Shown here piece after piece: positions 17,037 through 24,120 of a stretch of DNA of 64,000 nt (position 1 is its first letter; every line of letters starts with the position of its first letter). The notes beneath the pieces are model-generated. The model ran no database searches and had not been told where the DNA came from. It saw only the letters and a list, made by a program, of their open reading frames with translations. The position numbers and the translations under genes are program-made. This DNA is from Halomonas sp. GT (GTDB taxonomy: Bacteria > Pseudomonadota > Gammaproteobacteria > Pseudomonadales > Halomonadaceae), in the NCBI RefSeq assembly GCF_002082565.1, contig NZ_CP020562.1, positions 3,100,001 through 3,164,000 on the forward strand, given 5' to 3'.

Positions 17037-17744
17037 ATGCATAACAAACTACTGCTTGCAGGTGTCATAGGCATCTCGATGTTAACCTCTACGGCGCATG
17101 CGGAGTCATTAGGTAATCTAGCCTTTTCTGACACAACGCCCTATACCTCAGCCATGATGCTAAAAGATGATTTCACCATTTTAGGTGATGACGATTTAAT
17201 GGCGATGGATGCCATTAATAGCAACGGTTTTGCAAACGCCATTATCGAGATACCAACGGGCACATCTGCCAAATGGGAAGTTAGCAAAGAAGACCCAAAT
17301 GCGGTTTATTGGGAATATAAAGACGGCGAGCCGCGCGTTGTAAATTACCTAGGTTATCCCGGCAACTATGGCGCCATTCCTGGTACTGCTCTGCCCAAAG
17401 AACTAGGCGGTGACGGTGACCCACTAGATGTCATCGTATTAGGTCAGGCGTTACCGCGCGGTGAAGTTGTTGATGTGCGTGTTATTGGCGTTTTAAAAAT
17501 GTTAGACGACGGTGAGCAAGACGACAAACTGGTGGCAGTGCTTACCCAAGATTCACCATTTGCTCATATTGAAAGCATGCAGCAACTTGATAGTGAGTTC
17601 CCTGGTGTTAGCCAGATTGTTGATATCTGGTTTGCAAATTACAAAGGCCCTGATGGTGGCATGGAAGGTCTAGGGTTTGAAGACGCCGAGTCTGCATTAG
17701 CCGTACTAGAAGCAGCTGCTGAGAATTTTCAAGCCACGCAATAA
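17037..17744 (+). CDS. Exported inorganic pyrophosphatase (family I)
   Basis: About 235 residues from the ATG at 17037. An N-terminal signal peptide (LLLAGVIGISMLTSTAHAES, likely cut after AHA) precedes a family I pyrophosphatase domain with the metal-binding GDGDPLDVIVLG motif near residue 130 and the substrate region YPGNYGAIPG before it. Ordinary Ppa enzymes are cytoplasmic; an export signal suggests a periplasmic role, for instance phosphate scavenging. Upstream ATGs at 17025 and 17034 are possible but lack a better ribosome site. It is a single gene with its own terminator. Confidence 0.85.
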   Translation: MHNKLLLAGVIGISMLTSTAHAESLGNLAFSDTTPYTSAMMLKDDFTILGDDDLMAMDAINSNGFANAIIEIPTGTSAKWEVSKEDPNAVYWEYKDGEPRVVNYLGYPGNYGAIPGTALPKELGGDGDPLDVIVLGQALPRGEVVDVRVIGVLKMLDDGEQDDKLVAVLTQDSPFAHIESMQQLDSEFPGVSQIVDIWFANYKGPDGGMEGLGFEDAESALAVLEAAAENFQATQ

Positions 17745-17781
17745 CCTGATCAAATAACACCGTCGTGGTTTAAATCGCTTA

Positions 17782-17815
17782 AACATCACTGCTCTACTGA
17801 TAGAGCAGTGATGTT
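17782..17815 (+). terminator. Perfect 15-bp hairpin after pyrophosphatase gene
   Basis: AACATCACTGCTCTA (17782-17796) and TAGAGCAGTGATGTT (17801-17815) form a perfect 15-bp stem with a CTGA loop, 38 bases after the stop. The T-tract after it is weak, so it may also protect the mRNA end or serve both directions. Confidence 0.7.
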
Positions 17816-17879
17816 CTATACCTTACCTTCTATGCCTTTCCCCATGTTTAACCATTAGCAATCGCGGCACTTTTACACT

Positions 17880-18491
17880 TCACGCTCTTAACGGAAGCGC
17901 CGCCCCAATGGCTACGAAAATTCCACCACAGGTGCGATTAAAGCCGCGGCCTACGTGCTTCAACCAGTGGCGAATCCGGTTAGCCATATTGGCAATCAGG
18001 CCTTCAACTATGCATTCAATAGCCACAAAGGTGCCTGCCAGCACAAAAAACTGCAGGATTAAACTACCTTGCGGGTCGATAAACTGCGGCAGAAACGCAC
18101 TGAAAAACAGTAGTACTTTAGGGTTGGTAATCGAGGATAACGTACCTTGGCGATACAGATGCCACCCGCTTGCGCGACTAGTCGTTACATCAATTTCACC
18201 AGTAATGGGCGGTGAGCGCCATAGCTGAATACCCAACCAAACAAGGTAAGCCCCGCCTACCCATTTCAATACGGTTAGCCAAATTACTGATGACTTGAGC
18301 AGTGCACCAATGCCAAATAGGCACAAGGCAATAATCAGGATGAACCCAGTAGCACCACCGGCGATGGTAAAGAGCGTTTTACGGCTGCCATGCAACGCAC
18401 CATGAGTAAGCGCAAGCAGACCGTTCGGCCCTGGCGAAAGCGATAAGCCTATGCAGGCGACTAGGTATAACAGCCACGTATCCAATAGCAT
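17880..18491 (-). CDS. LysE/RhtB-family amino acid exporter
   Basis: A 203-residue membrane protein with about six hydrophobic segments. The N-terminal ACIGLSLSPGPNGLLALTHG is the LysE/RhtB family signature, and SSITNPKVLLFFSAFLPQF is the second conserved loop. Family members export lysine, threonine, homoserine lactone or related amino acids. It is unlinked to a LysG-type regulator, so the substrate is not predictable. It ends 64 bases from the pyrophosphatase terminator, convergent with that gene. Confidence 0.9.
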   Translation of the reverse strand: MLLDTWLLYLVACIGLSLSPGPNGLLALTHGALHGSRKTLFTIAGGATGFILIIALCLFGIGALLKSSVIWLTVLKWVGGAYLVWLGIQLWRSPPITGEIDVTTSRASGWHLYRQGTLSSITNPKVLLFFSAFLPQFIDPQGSLILQFFVLAGTFVAIECIVEGLIANMANRIRHWLKHVGRGFNRTCGGIFVAIGAALPLRA

Positions 18492-18582
18492 TTTAATGCC
18501 CCGCCAGCCAGTGAGTGTGCTTGTGGTGCCAGCATGTCACCGTTATTCGGCGTTTTCCATTAGTTAATGGATTAACACTAAA

Positions 18583-18603
18583 ACGCCCCCAATAAGGAGG
18601 CGT
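18583..18603 (-). terminator. Hairpin terminator of luxS
   Basis: On the minus strand ACGCCTCC-TTATT-GGGGGCGT forms an 8-bp stem with one G-T pair, followed by a short T-tract. It lies 32 bases after the luxS stop. Confidence 0.7.
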
Positions 18604-18634
18604 ATTACTGATATTACGTGCTTACATTGACCGT

Positions 18635-19102
18635 TTAAGCAAATACTTCGGTCCACTCACTGCGCTTAGCCAGCAAGCCTTTGGCTAGCTTTTGGGCACC
18701 TTCCAGGCTGTGGCTAGCGGCCCAGCCACACTGCATCTCATTGCAGGCGGGCACTTCTGTGGCGGTCAGCACGTCGTTGAGTGTTTGCTCGATAATGCTT
18801 AGCACGCCGTCATAATCATCGTGGTTAATCATCGCGATGTAAAAACCAGTTTGGCAACCCATCGGACTGATATCAACCACTTTGTCGGTGTGATTACGCG
18901 ACATTTCAGCCATCAAGTGCTCCAGGGAGTGCAGCGCGGGCATCTCCATGTGTTCTTTGTTGGGCTGGCAAATGCGCAGATCATATTTGTGAATACGGTC
19001 GCCATTTTGGCCTTCTTTAATATCGGCCAAACGCACGTAAGGTGCTTTTACCTTGGTATGATCCAAGTTAAAGCTTTCAACGTTCATTTTCTTTTCAGTC
19101 AT
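18635..19102 (-). CDS. luxS: S-ribosylhomocysteine lyase LuxS
   Basis: A 155-residue enzyme of the activated methyl cycle that splits S-ribosylhomocysteine into homocysteine and DPD, the precursor of autoinducer-2. The zinc-binding HSLEH (H58, H62), catalytic C83 in SPMGCQTG and the third zinc ligand in ACNEMQCG are all intact. I prefer the ATG at 19102 because GGAG lies 5 bases upstream; an earlier ATG gives an unlikely extension. No AI-2 receptor or lsr genes are in the window, so the enzyme may serve only methyl recycling. Confidence 0.95.
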   Translation of the reverse strand: MTEKKMNVESFNLDHTKVKAPYVRLADIKEGQNGDRIHKYDLRICQPNKEHMEMPALHSLEHLMAEMSRNHTDKVVDISPMGCQTGFYIAMINHDDYDGVLSIIEQTLNDVLTATEVPACNEMQCGWAASHSLEGAQKLAKGLLAKRSEWTEVFA

Positions 19103-19156
19103 GTTGGCTCCGTCATCTTGGTACAACACTTACTTATCCTACACCGTTACCGCTTT

Positions 19157-19504
19157 TTACACCTTGGGAGCGTCGAAATTCCACGGCTCGTCGGTATAAA
19201 CACACACATTGGCATCTTCAATATCGCCGTCGGGTGATTCGACGTGCTTAGCGAAAAAATCTTGAATCTCTTTGCGCTGACAGTGGGCTTCAAACTCTTC
19301 ACGGCTAGCCCAAATTTCATGAAACACGATTGGGTAACTGGTGCCCTGGGCAAACGGGTTATCGATTTGCCGAGTCACAGTGTAGTGAATACAAGCATCT
19401 TCGCGATGGGTGTTTGGTTCTAATGATTGCAGCGCTTTAAATACCGCTTCTTCTTTTCCAGCTTTGGGCTTAAAGCTGGCGATACAATAAATTTTTTCCG
19501 ACAT
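19157..19504 (-). CDS. Antibiotic biosynthesis monooxygenase-fold (ABM) protein
   Basis: A 115-residue small alpha/beta protein. The beginning (IYCIASFKPKAGKEEAVFKAL), the central FHEIWASREEFEAHCQ and the following FF fit the dimeric ferredoxin-like ABM fold of YgiN-like quinol monooxygenases. Cytoplasmic, no cofactor motif. It lies 54 bases upstream of luxS on the same strand and may be cotranscribed. The substrate is unknown. Confidence 0.8.
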   Translation of the reverse strand: MSEKIYCIASFKPKAGKEEAVFKALQSLEPNTHREDACIHYTVTRQIDNPFAQGTSYPIVFHEIWASREEFEAHCQRKEIQDFFAKHVESPDGDIEDANVCVYTDEPWNFDAPKV

Positions 19505-19589
19505 GCTAGCGTCCTAACAGATTAAAAGGCCATCATTATGCGCGGCCATTGTGCATATTGACAGCCTTTACGCTGCTGCGTTCACGATA

Positions 19590-20045
19590 CTACTGGGCCG
19601 CACTTTCGGCCACATCGCGCAATACATTAGCCACGTTATCGAGCGGTAAATCGCACGCCTCAAGGCGGTGGCGCTCAGCGAGATAATGCGGGTCATTCCA
19701 TTCTATACGCACGCCATCATCTGTTTCGCGCACGACCATTTTTTGCGGCAAATCTAACGCGACGCTGCCATTACACTGCATCATCGGGGTGCCAACGTTA
19801 GGATTACCGAAAATAAACGTCGTAGTGGCAGGCAGCGACAGCTCGTTGTTGGCAGCATTTTTAGCATGATCAATACTTGCCACCAGCATAAGCCCTTTAT
19901 CCTCAAGTGCTGAGCTAAGCTGGCCGGTTACCTGCTCAAATGAGCTCTCACTATCAACATGCTCAATTCCCATTGAAGAGGATGCCAATGCAGGTTGAGC
20001 CATGATTGAGAGGGCAGCTACTGCGGCATAGTAAGCAAAACGCAT
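19590..20045 (-). CDS. DUF302 periplasmic protein
   Basis: A 151-residue protein. A signal peptide (ALSIMAQPALAS) is followed by a DUF302 domain: SSFEQVTGQLSSALEDKGLMLVASIDHAKNA, then TTFIFGNPNVGTPMMQ and LPQKMVV. These are the typical motifs of this small beta-alpha family. The function is unknown; members often occur with thiol or metal stress genes. ATG with AAGGAG upstream. It follows a haloacid dehalogenase gene after 27 bases, possibly the same transcript. Confidence 0.85.
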   Translation of the reverse strand: MRFAYYAAVAALSIMAQPALASSSMGIEHVDSESSFEQVTGQLSSALEDKGLMLVASIDHAKNAANNELSLPATTTFIFGNPNVGTPMMQCNGSVALDLPQKMVVRETDDGVRIEWNDPHYLAERHRLEACDLPLDNVANVLRDVAESAAQ

Positions 20046-20072
20046 ACAATCTCCTTAATATGTGGGATACCG

Positions 20073-20750
20073 TTATTTAAGTAAGCGGTAGGCGAAGGAT
20101 TCAAGATCAGCGATGGTCATGTCTGGCTCTCCACCCCAAGGGTCGAACGGCGCATCAGGGTGGCGGCGCACCCAGGCGCTGTGTAAGCCTGCATGTGTTG
20201 CTCCAATCACATCAAAAGGATTGCTGGAAATTAGCCATGTATGTTCAGGGCGCGCTTCTAAACGTGTGCGCAAATAAGCATATACCGCGGGGTCGGGCTT
20301 GAAGCGTTTTACATCATCGACACTCACCACTGCATCCATATGGCTCTCCACGCCTGCGCGGGCCAATAGCTTAGTAACAGCTTCTTGGGTGCCGTTAGAA
20401 AATGCCACACAGCGAATTCCTGCATCACGCAGTTGGTCTAGGGCAGGCACCACGTCGGGGAATGCAGGTAGCTCCGCATAAACCGCCATCAAGTGGTCAT
20501 GATCGTTATCAGTGAGACCGCTCTGCATCGCGCGACCAGTGAAAACTAATGCCTCGCGGGTGCACTCTGAAAACGGTACATAGGCTCCCATCAAGCCATG
20601 GCGAAAGCTGTATTCCAGCTGTTTTTCCCGCCAACGTTTAGCGAATTCCTCAGCTTTGGAGACATCACTAAGGCGTCGTTCTAGCTCAACCGTTACCCCT
20701 TGGGTATCAATGAGCGTGCCGTATACATCAAAAGCAAGTACCGGTTGCAT
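20073..20750 (-). CDS. Haloacid dehalogenase type II (HAD superfamily)
   Basis: A 225-residue HAD-fold hydrolase. The nucleophile motif AFDVYGTLIDT is at residues 5-15, SNGTQEAV (motif II) lies in the middle, and K in DDVKRFKPDP with SSNPFDVIGATHAGL gives motifs III and IV. This is the L-2-haloacid dehalogenase subgroup. It converts 2-haloalkanoates to hydroxyacids, or acts on a related substrate. ATG start preceded by GGAGC. Neighbours give no clue to the substrate. Confidence 0.87.
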   Translation of the reverse strand: MQPVLAFDVYGTLIDTQGVTVELERRLSDVSKAEEFAKRWREKQLEYSFRHGLMGAYVPFSECTREALVFTGRAMQSGLTDNDHDHLMAVYAELPAFPDVVPALDQLRDAGIRCVAFSNGTQEAVTKLLARAGVESHMDAVVSVDDVKRFKPDPAVYAYLRTRLEARPEHTWLISSNPFDVIGATHAGLHSAWVRRHPDAPFDPWGGEPDMTIADLESFAYRLLK

Positions 20751-20834
20751 GATAGCTCCTAGTCTAATGGGTCGAATAATGATGGGAGATAAGCGATCTC
20801 ATGCATTTAGCATAGCTGCCCTTCTTAAAAACAA

Positions 20835-20865
20835 AAACGCCGCTGCGATATAGGCAGCGGCGTTT
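20835..20865 (-). terminator. Hairpin terminator after doeD
   Basis: AAACGCCGCTGC (20835-20846) pairs with GCAGCGGCGTTT (20854-20865) in a 12-bp stem. On the minus strand it is followed by a T-rich run and lies 18 bases past the doeD stop, closing the leftward ectoine-degradation cluster. Confidence 0.85.
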
Positions 20866-20883
20866 GGAGAGCGTTAAGCGCTA

Positions 20884-22317
20884 TTAAATCGTAAAGGCGG
20901 CTTCTTGCTCGCCGGTTTTGAGATCTCCAGAGCGCACCAACTCATCCGTCACGCGATCAATGGCGCGCTTAGCGCGACCAATCATTTCGTCAACTTCACC
21001 ACGGTTAATGGTCAGTGGCGGTGCAAAGCCTAGAATATCGCCTTGAGGCATCGCACGGGCGATCAGGTTTTCTTCCATTGCCGCTGCGGCAACACGCGGG
21101 CCAACTTTCAACGCCGGGTCGAAATGCAGGCGCTGTTTGGCGTCTGGTGAGAACTCGAGAGCGGCCATTAGGCCAACACCGCGTACGTCGCCCAGCAATG
21201 GGTGGCCTTCAAAGGTGGCCTTGAGCTGCTGCTGGAAGTAACCGCCAGTTTCAGCAGAGTTACCCACTAGATTTTCGCGTTCGATAATATCCAAGTTAGC
21301 AAGACCAGCGGCACACCCTAGTGCGTGACCTGAATAGGTCCAACCATGACCGATGGGGCCAAACTCTCCGGTACCCTGTTCCAGCACCTTCCATACTTTA
21401 TCGCCAACAATCACGCCAGAAAGTGGCTGGTACGCACTGGTTAGCCCTTTAGCGATGGTGACCAAGTCAGGCTTCATGTTGTAGTGGTGGCTACCAAAGT
21501 CAGAGCCGGTACGGCCAAAGCCACACACGACCTCGTCGGCAATCAATAGTACGTCATACTTGTTTAGCACTGCTTGAATTGCATCCCAATAGCCTTCTGG
21601 CGGGGGCACGATACCACCCGTTCCCAGAACAGGCTCACCGATAAATGCCGCAACAGTGTCCGGGCCTTCTTCCAGAATCATCGCTTCCAGCTTATCGGCA
21701 CAGTAGGCAGAAAACTCGCGTTCTGTCATACCGTGCTGCTCTGCCGCGCGCAGATAGTAGTGCGGTGCTTCAGTGTGGCGAATGGTATCGATTGGCAGGT
21801 CAAAATGGTCGTGGAACGCTTTAAGACCGGTTAGTGAACCAGAAGCGATGCCGGAGCCGTGGTAACCGCGCATGCGCGAGATCACTTTTTTCTTCTGCGG
21901 ACGACCTAGCACGTTGTTGTAGTAGCGCACAATTTTGAGCTGTGTTTCGTTCGCATCAGAGCCTGACATGCCGTAGTAAACCTTGGACATGTTCATGCCG
22001 GCGATTTTTAGAATACGCTCAGAAAGCTCGATCTGCGGCTCGTTCGAGTGACCCACATAGGTGTGATAATAAGAAAGTTCTAGCGCTTGCTTATAGATTG
22101 CTTCGGCAACTTCGGTGCGACCGTAGCCGATATTGACGCAGTAAAGGCCCGCAAAACCGTCGATAAACTCACGGCCATCTTTGTCTACGATGTTAATGCC
22201 TTTGCCGCCAGTGATAACACGACCAGGCAAGTCGCCTTGGGCGAAGTCGCGCAGGTGAGTAGAGGCGTGAAAAGTGACTTTACGGTCGCGTTCGATCAGA
22301 TCCTGATGCAAGCTCAT
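20884..22317 (-). CDS. doeD: Diaminobutyrate transaminase DoeD (class III aminotransferase)
   Basis: A 477-residue PLP enzyme. Visible features: GLYCVNIGYG near the start, SGSDANETQLK for the phosphate-binding loop, ADEVVCGFGRTG, and the PLP-lysine segment TIAKGLTSAYQPLS near residue 290. Class III aminotransferases of this kind act on omega-amines. The role as DoeD, turning L-2,4-diaminobutyrate from ectoine into aspartate semialdehyde, rests on the neighbouring doeC and the doeA-doeB-doeX genes upstream. It lies 72 bases after doeC and ends at a clear terminator. Confidence 0.88.
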   Translation of the reverse strand: MSLHQDLIERDRKVTFHASTHLRDFAQGDLPGRVITGGKGINIVDKDGREFIDGFAGLYCVNIGYGRTEVAEAIYKQALELSYYHTYVGHSNEPQIELSERILKIAGMNMSKVYYGMSGSDANETQLKIVRYYNNVLGRPQKKKVISRMRGYHGSGIASGSLTGLKAFHDHFDLPIDTIRHTEAPHYYLRAAEQHGMTEREFSAYCADKLEAMILEEGPDTVAAFIGEPVLGTGGIVPPPEGYWDAIQAVLNKYDVLLIADEVVCGFGRTGSDFGSHHYNMKPDLVTIAKGLTSAYQPLSGVIVGDKVWKVLEQGTGEFGPIGHGWTYSGHALGCAAGLANLDIIERENLVGNSAETGGYFQQQLKATFEGHPLLGDVRGVGLMAALEFSPDAKQRLHFDPALKVGPRVAAAAMEENLIARAMPQGDILGFAPPLTINRGEVDEMIGRAKRAIDRVTDELVRSGDLKTGEQEAAFTI

Positions 22318-22389
22318 AACATTCTCTCTATACAGTAAACCTCCCCACCATGTGGGGAGGATGCTTAAATTAATAAAACCGATTGGATA

Positions 22390-23886
22390 TCAACTACCAG
22401 ACACTGATCCTAAAGCCCCCAGGCAGTAGTACTTTGTTTCTAAATACTCATCGATACCGGTAGCGCCGCCTTCACGGCCAAGGCCGGACTGTTTCACGCC
22501 ACCAAAAGGCACCGGCGGACCTGTCATTTTCACGGAGTTAACGCTAACCATGCCATACTCCAGCGCGCGCATTAGCTTCCAGATACGGCGAATATCATGG
22601 GTATAGATATAGGCCGCTAAGCCGTATTCGGTGTCATTGGCCATTTCAATAACTTCGTCATCGGTACTATAAGCGGTAATACCGGCCACCGGGGCAAAGT
22701 TCTCTTCACGCCAGACTTTCATTTGCGGTGTTACGTTGGTCAACAGCACTGGCATAAAGAAGTTATCGCCCGGTGCTTGGCTCTGGTCACCAGCAATCAT
22801 CGTGGCGCCTTTGGAAATCGCATCATCAACAATCGATGCTGCTTTTTCGACTGCCTGACGATGAATTAGCGGGCCAAGGTCAACTTCACCGTGCAATCCG
22901 TTACCCACGGTAAGTGCCGCCATGCGCTCGGTAAATTGCTCGACAAACTCGTCGTGGATGGATTCGTGAACCAAAATGCGGTTGGCTGCTAAGCAATCTT
23001 GCCCAGCCGTTTGAAACTTAGCTGAGACTGCAGCATAGGCTGCCTCTTTGGGGTCCATATCCGGACCAACGATAAACGGCGCGTTGCCACCTAATTCCAG
23101 CGATAGCCGTTTGACCGTGTTTGCGCTCTGCTCAATCAGCAAGCGGCCAACACGGGTGGAGCCAGTGAAAGAGAGCGCCCGGATACGCGGCTCGCTGCAC
23201 AAAATTTTAGAGACTTCTGCAGGATCGCCCAGCACGACGTTAAAAATACCGTCTGGAATACCCGCACGCTCGGCAAGCTCCGCCAGCGCCAGCGCAGAGA
23301 ACGGCGTTTCATTGGCAGGCTTGATGATCACCGGACATCCAGCGGCCAACGCCGCTGCGGCCTTGCGGGTAATCATTGCCAGCGGGAAGTTCCACGGCGT
23401 AATCATCGCCGCAATACCTACTGGCTCCTTAATGGTGCCAAGTGATGCATTGGGGATATGGCTGGGAATGGTTTCACCATAGGTGCGCTTCCCTTCTTCA
23501 GCGAACCAGCGCACGAAACTGGCACCGTACTCTACTTCGCCACGGGCATCCGGCAGCGGCTTGCCCTGCTCCAACGTCATAATGGTGGCTAGATCTTCAC
23601 GGTTGGCTTGAATCAAGTCGTACCATGCCAACAAACGCTCGCAGCGCTCGTCAGCGCGTAGGGCACGCCACTGTACAAAAGCAGCTTCAGCAGCATCTAC
23701 GGCAGCGGTAATTTGCTGAGCTTCCAGCAAGGGAATGTGGCCAATGGTTTCATTTGTCGCGGGATCATACACCGCTTCTTCGCGGCCGCCGTCACCGTGG
23801 GTCCATTTACCGTATACGTAGGCGTACTGCCGAAACAGACGCGGATCTTCCAAGCGCTTAGTGAGCGTGGTCGATAGTGTGGTCAT
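22390..23886 (-). CDS. doeC: Aldehyde dehydrogenase DoeC (GabD family), aspartate-semialdehyde oxidation
   Basis: About 498 residues from the ATG at 23886, which has GGGGAGG 5-7 bases upstream; a longer frame would add an unlikely leader. It has the NAD(P) fold, LELGGNAPFIV with the general-base glutamate, and the catalytic cysteine in AGQDCLAANR. The sequence type is succinate-semialdehyde dehydrogenase (GabD). In Halomonas the homologous DoeC oxidises aspartate semialdehyde to aspartate, the last step of ectoine breakdown. The doeD neighbour supports this; a GABA role cannot be excluded. Confidence 0.87.
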   Translation of the reverse strand: MTTLSTTLTKRLEDPRLFRQYAYVYGKWTHGDGGREEAVYDPATNETIGHIPLLEAQQITAAVDAAEAAFVQWRALRADERCERLLAWYDLIQANREDLATIMTLEQGKPLPDARGEVEYGASFVRWFAEEGKRTYGETIPSHIPNASLGTIKEPVGIAAMITPWNFPLAMITRKAAAALAAGCPVIIKPANETPFSALALAELAERAGIPDGIFNVVLGDPAEVSKILCSEPRIRALSFTGSTRVGRLLIEQSANTVKRLSLELGGNAPFIVGPDMDPKEAAYAAVSAKFQTAGQDCLAANRILVHESIHDEFVEQFTERMAALTVGNGLHGEVDLGPLIHRQAVEKAASIVDDAISKGATMIAGDQSQAPGDNFFMPVLLTNVTPQMKVWREENFAPVAGITAYSTDDEVIEMANDTEYGLAAYIYTHDIRRIWKLMRALEYGMVSVNSVKMTGPPVPFGGVKQSGLGREGGATGIDEYLETKYYCLGALGSVSGS

Positions 23887-23974
23887 GGGCACCTCCCCAG
23901 GTTGCAGCCAATTACGGTGAAGCCAATCGGTGGCGACAAACCGTTGCACATAAAATGTTGCAATAAATATAGGT

Positions 23975-24003
23975 AAGCAGCCCAACGTTTCGATGGGCTG
24001 CTT
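23975..24003 (-). terminator. Hairpin between decarboxylase and doeC
   Basis: AAGCAGCCCA (23975-23984) and TGGGCTGCTT (23994-24003) form a 10-bp stem with a 9-base loop. It is about 120 bases past the decarboxylase stop and 90 bases before the doeC start, so it could end the upstream transcript, attenuate read-through or lie in the doeC leader. Confidence 0.55.
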
Positions 24004-24046
24004 CAGTGTGTCTAGCGTAAGGGAGATACCGCACGAAGTGTTTTTG

Positions 24047-24072
24047 AAAGCGCCGGATAATTCCGGCGCTTT
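24047..24072. terminator. GC-rich hairpin with T-tract downstream of the decarboxylase gene
   Basis: AAAGCGCCGG, a six-base loop ATAATT and CCGGCGCTTT make a 10-bp stem. The longest T-run is on the plus strand, but the minus strand, on which the surrounding genes lie, also has TTTC after the stem. It is 49 bases past the decarboxylase stop and probably at least partly separates the four-gene module from doeCD. Confidence 0.65.
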
Positions 24073-24120
24073 TTTTGTGAAAGCTACCTTTACAGTGCTT
24101 TTTTTTGGCAGCGCCTCTAT

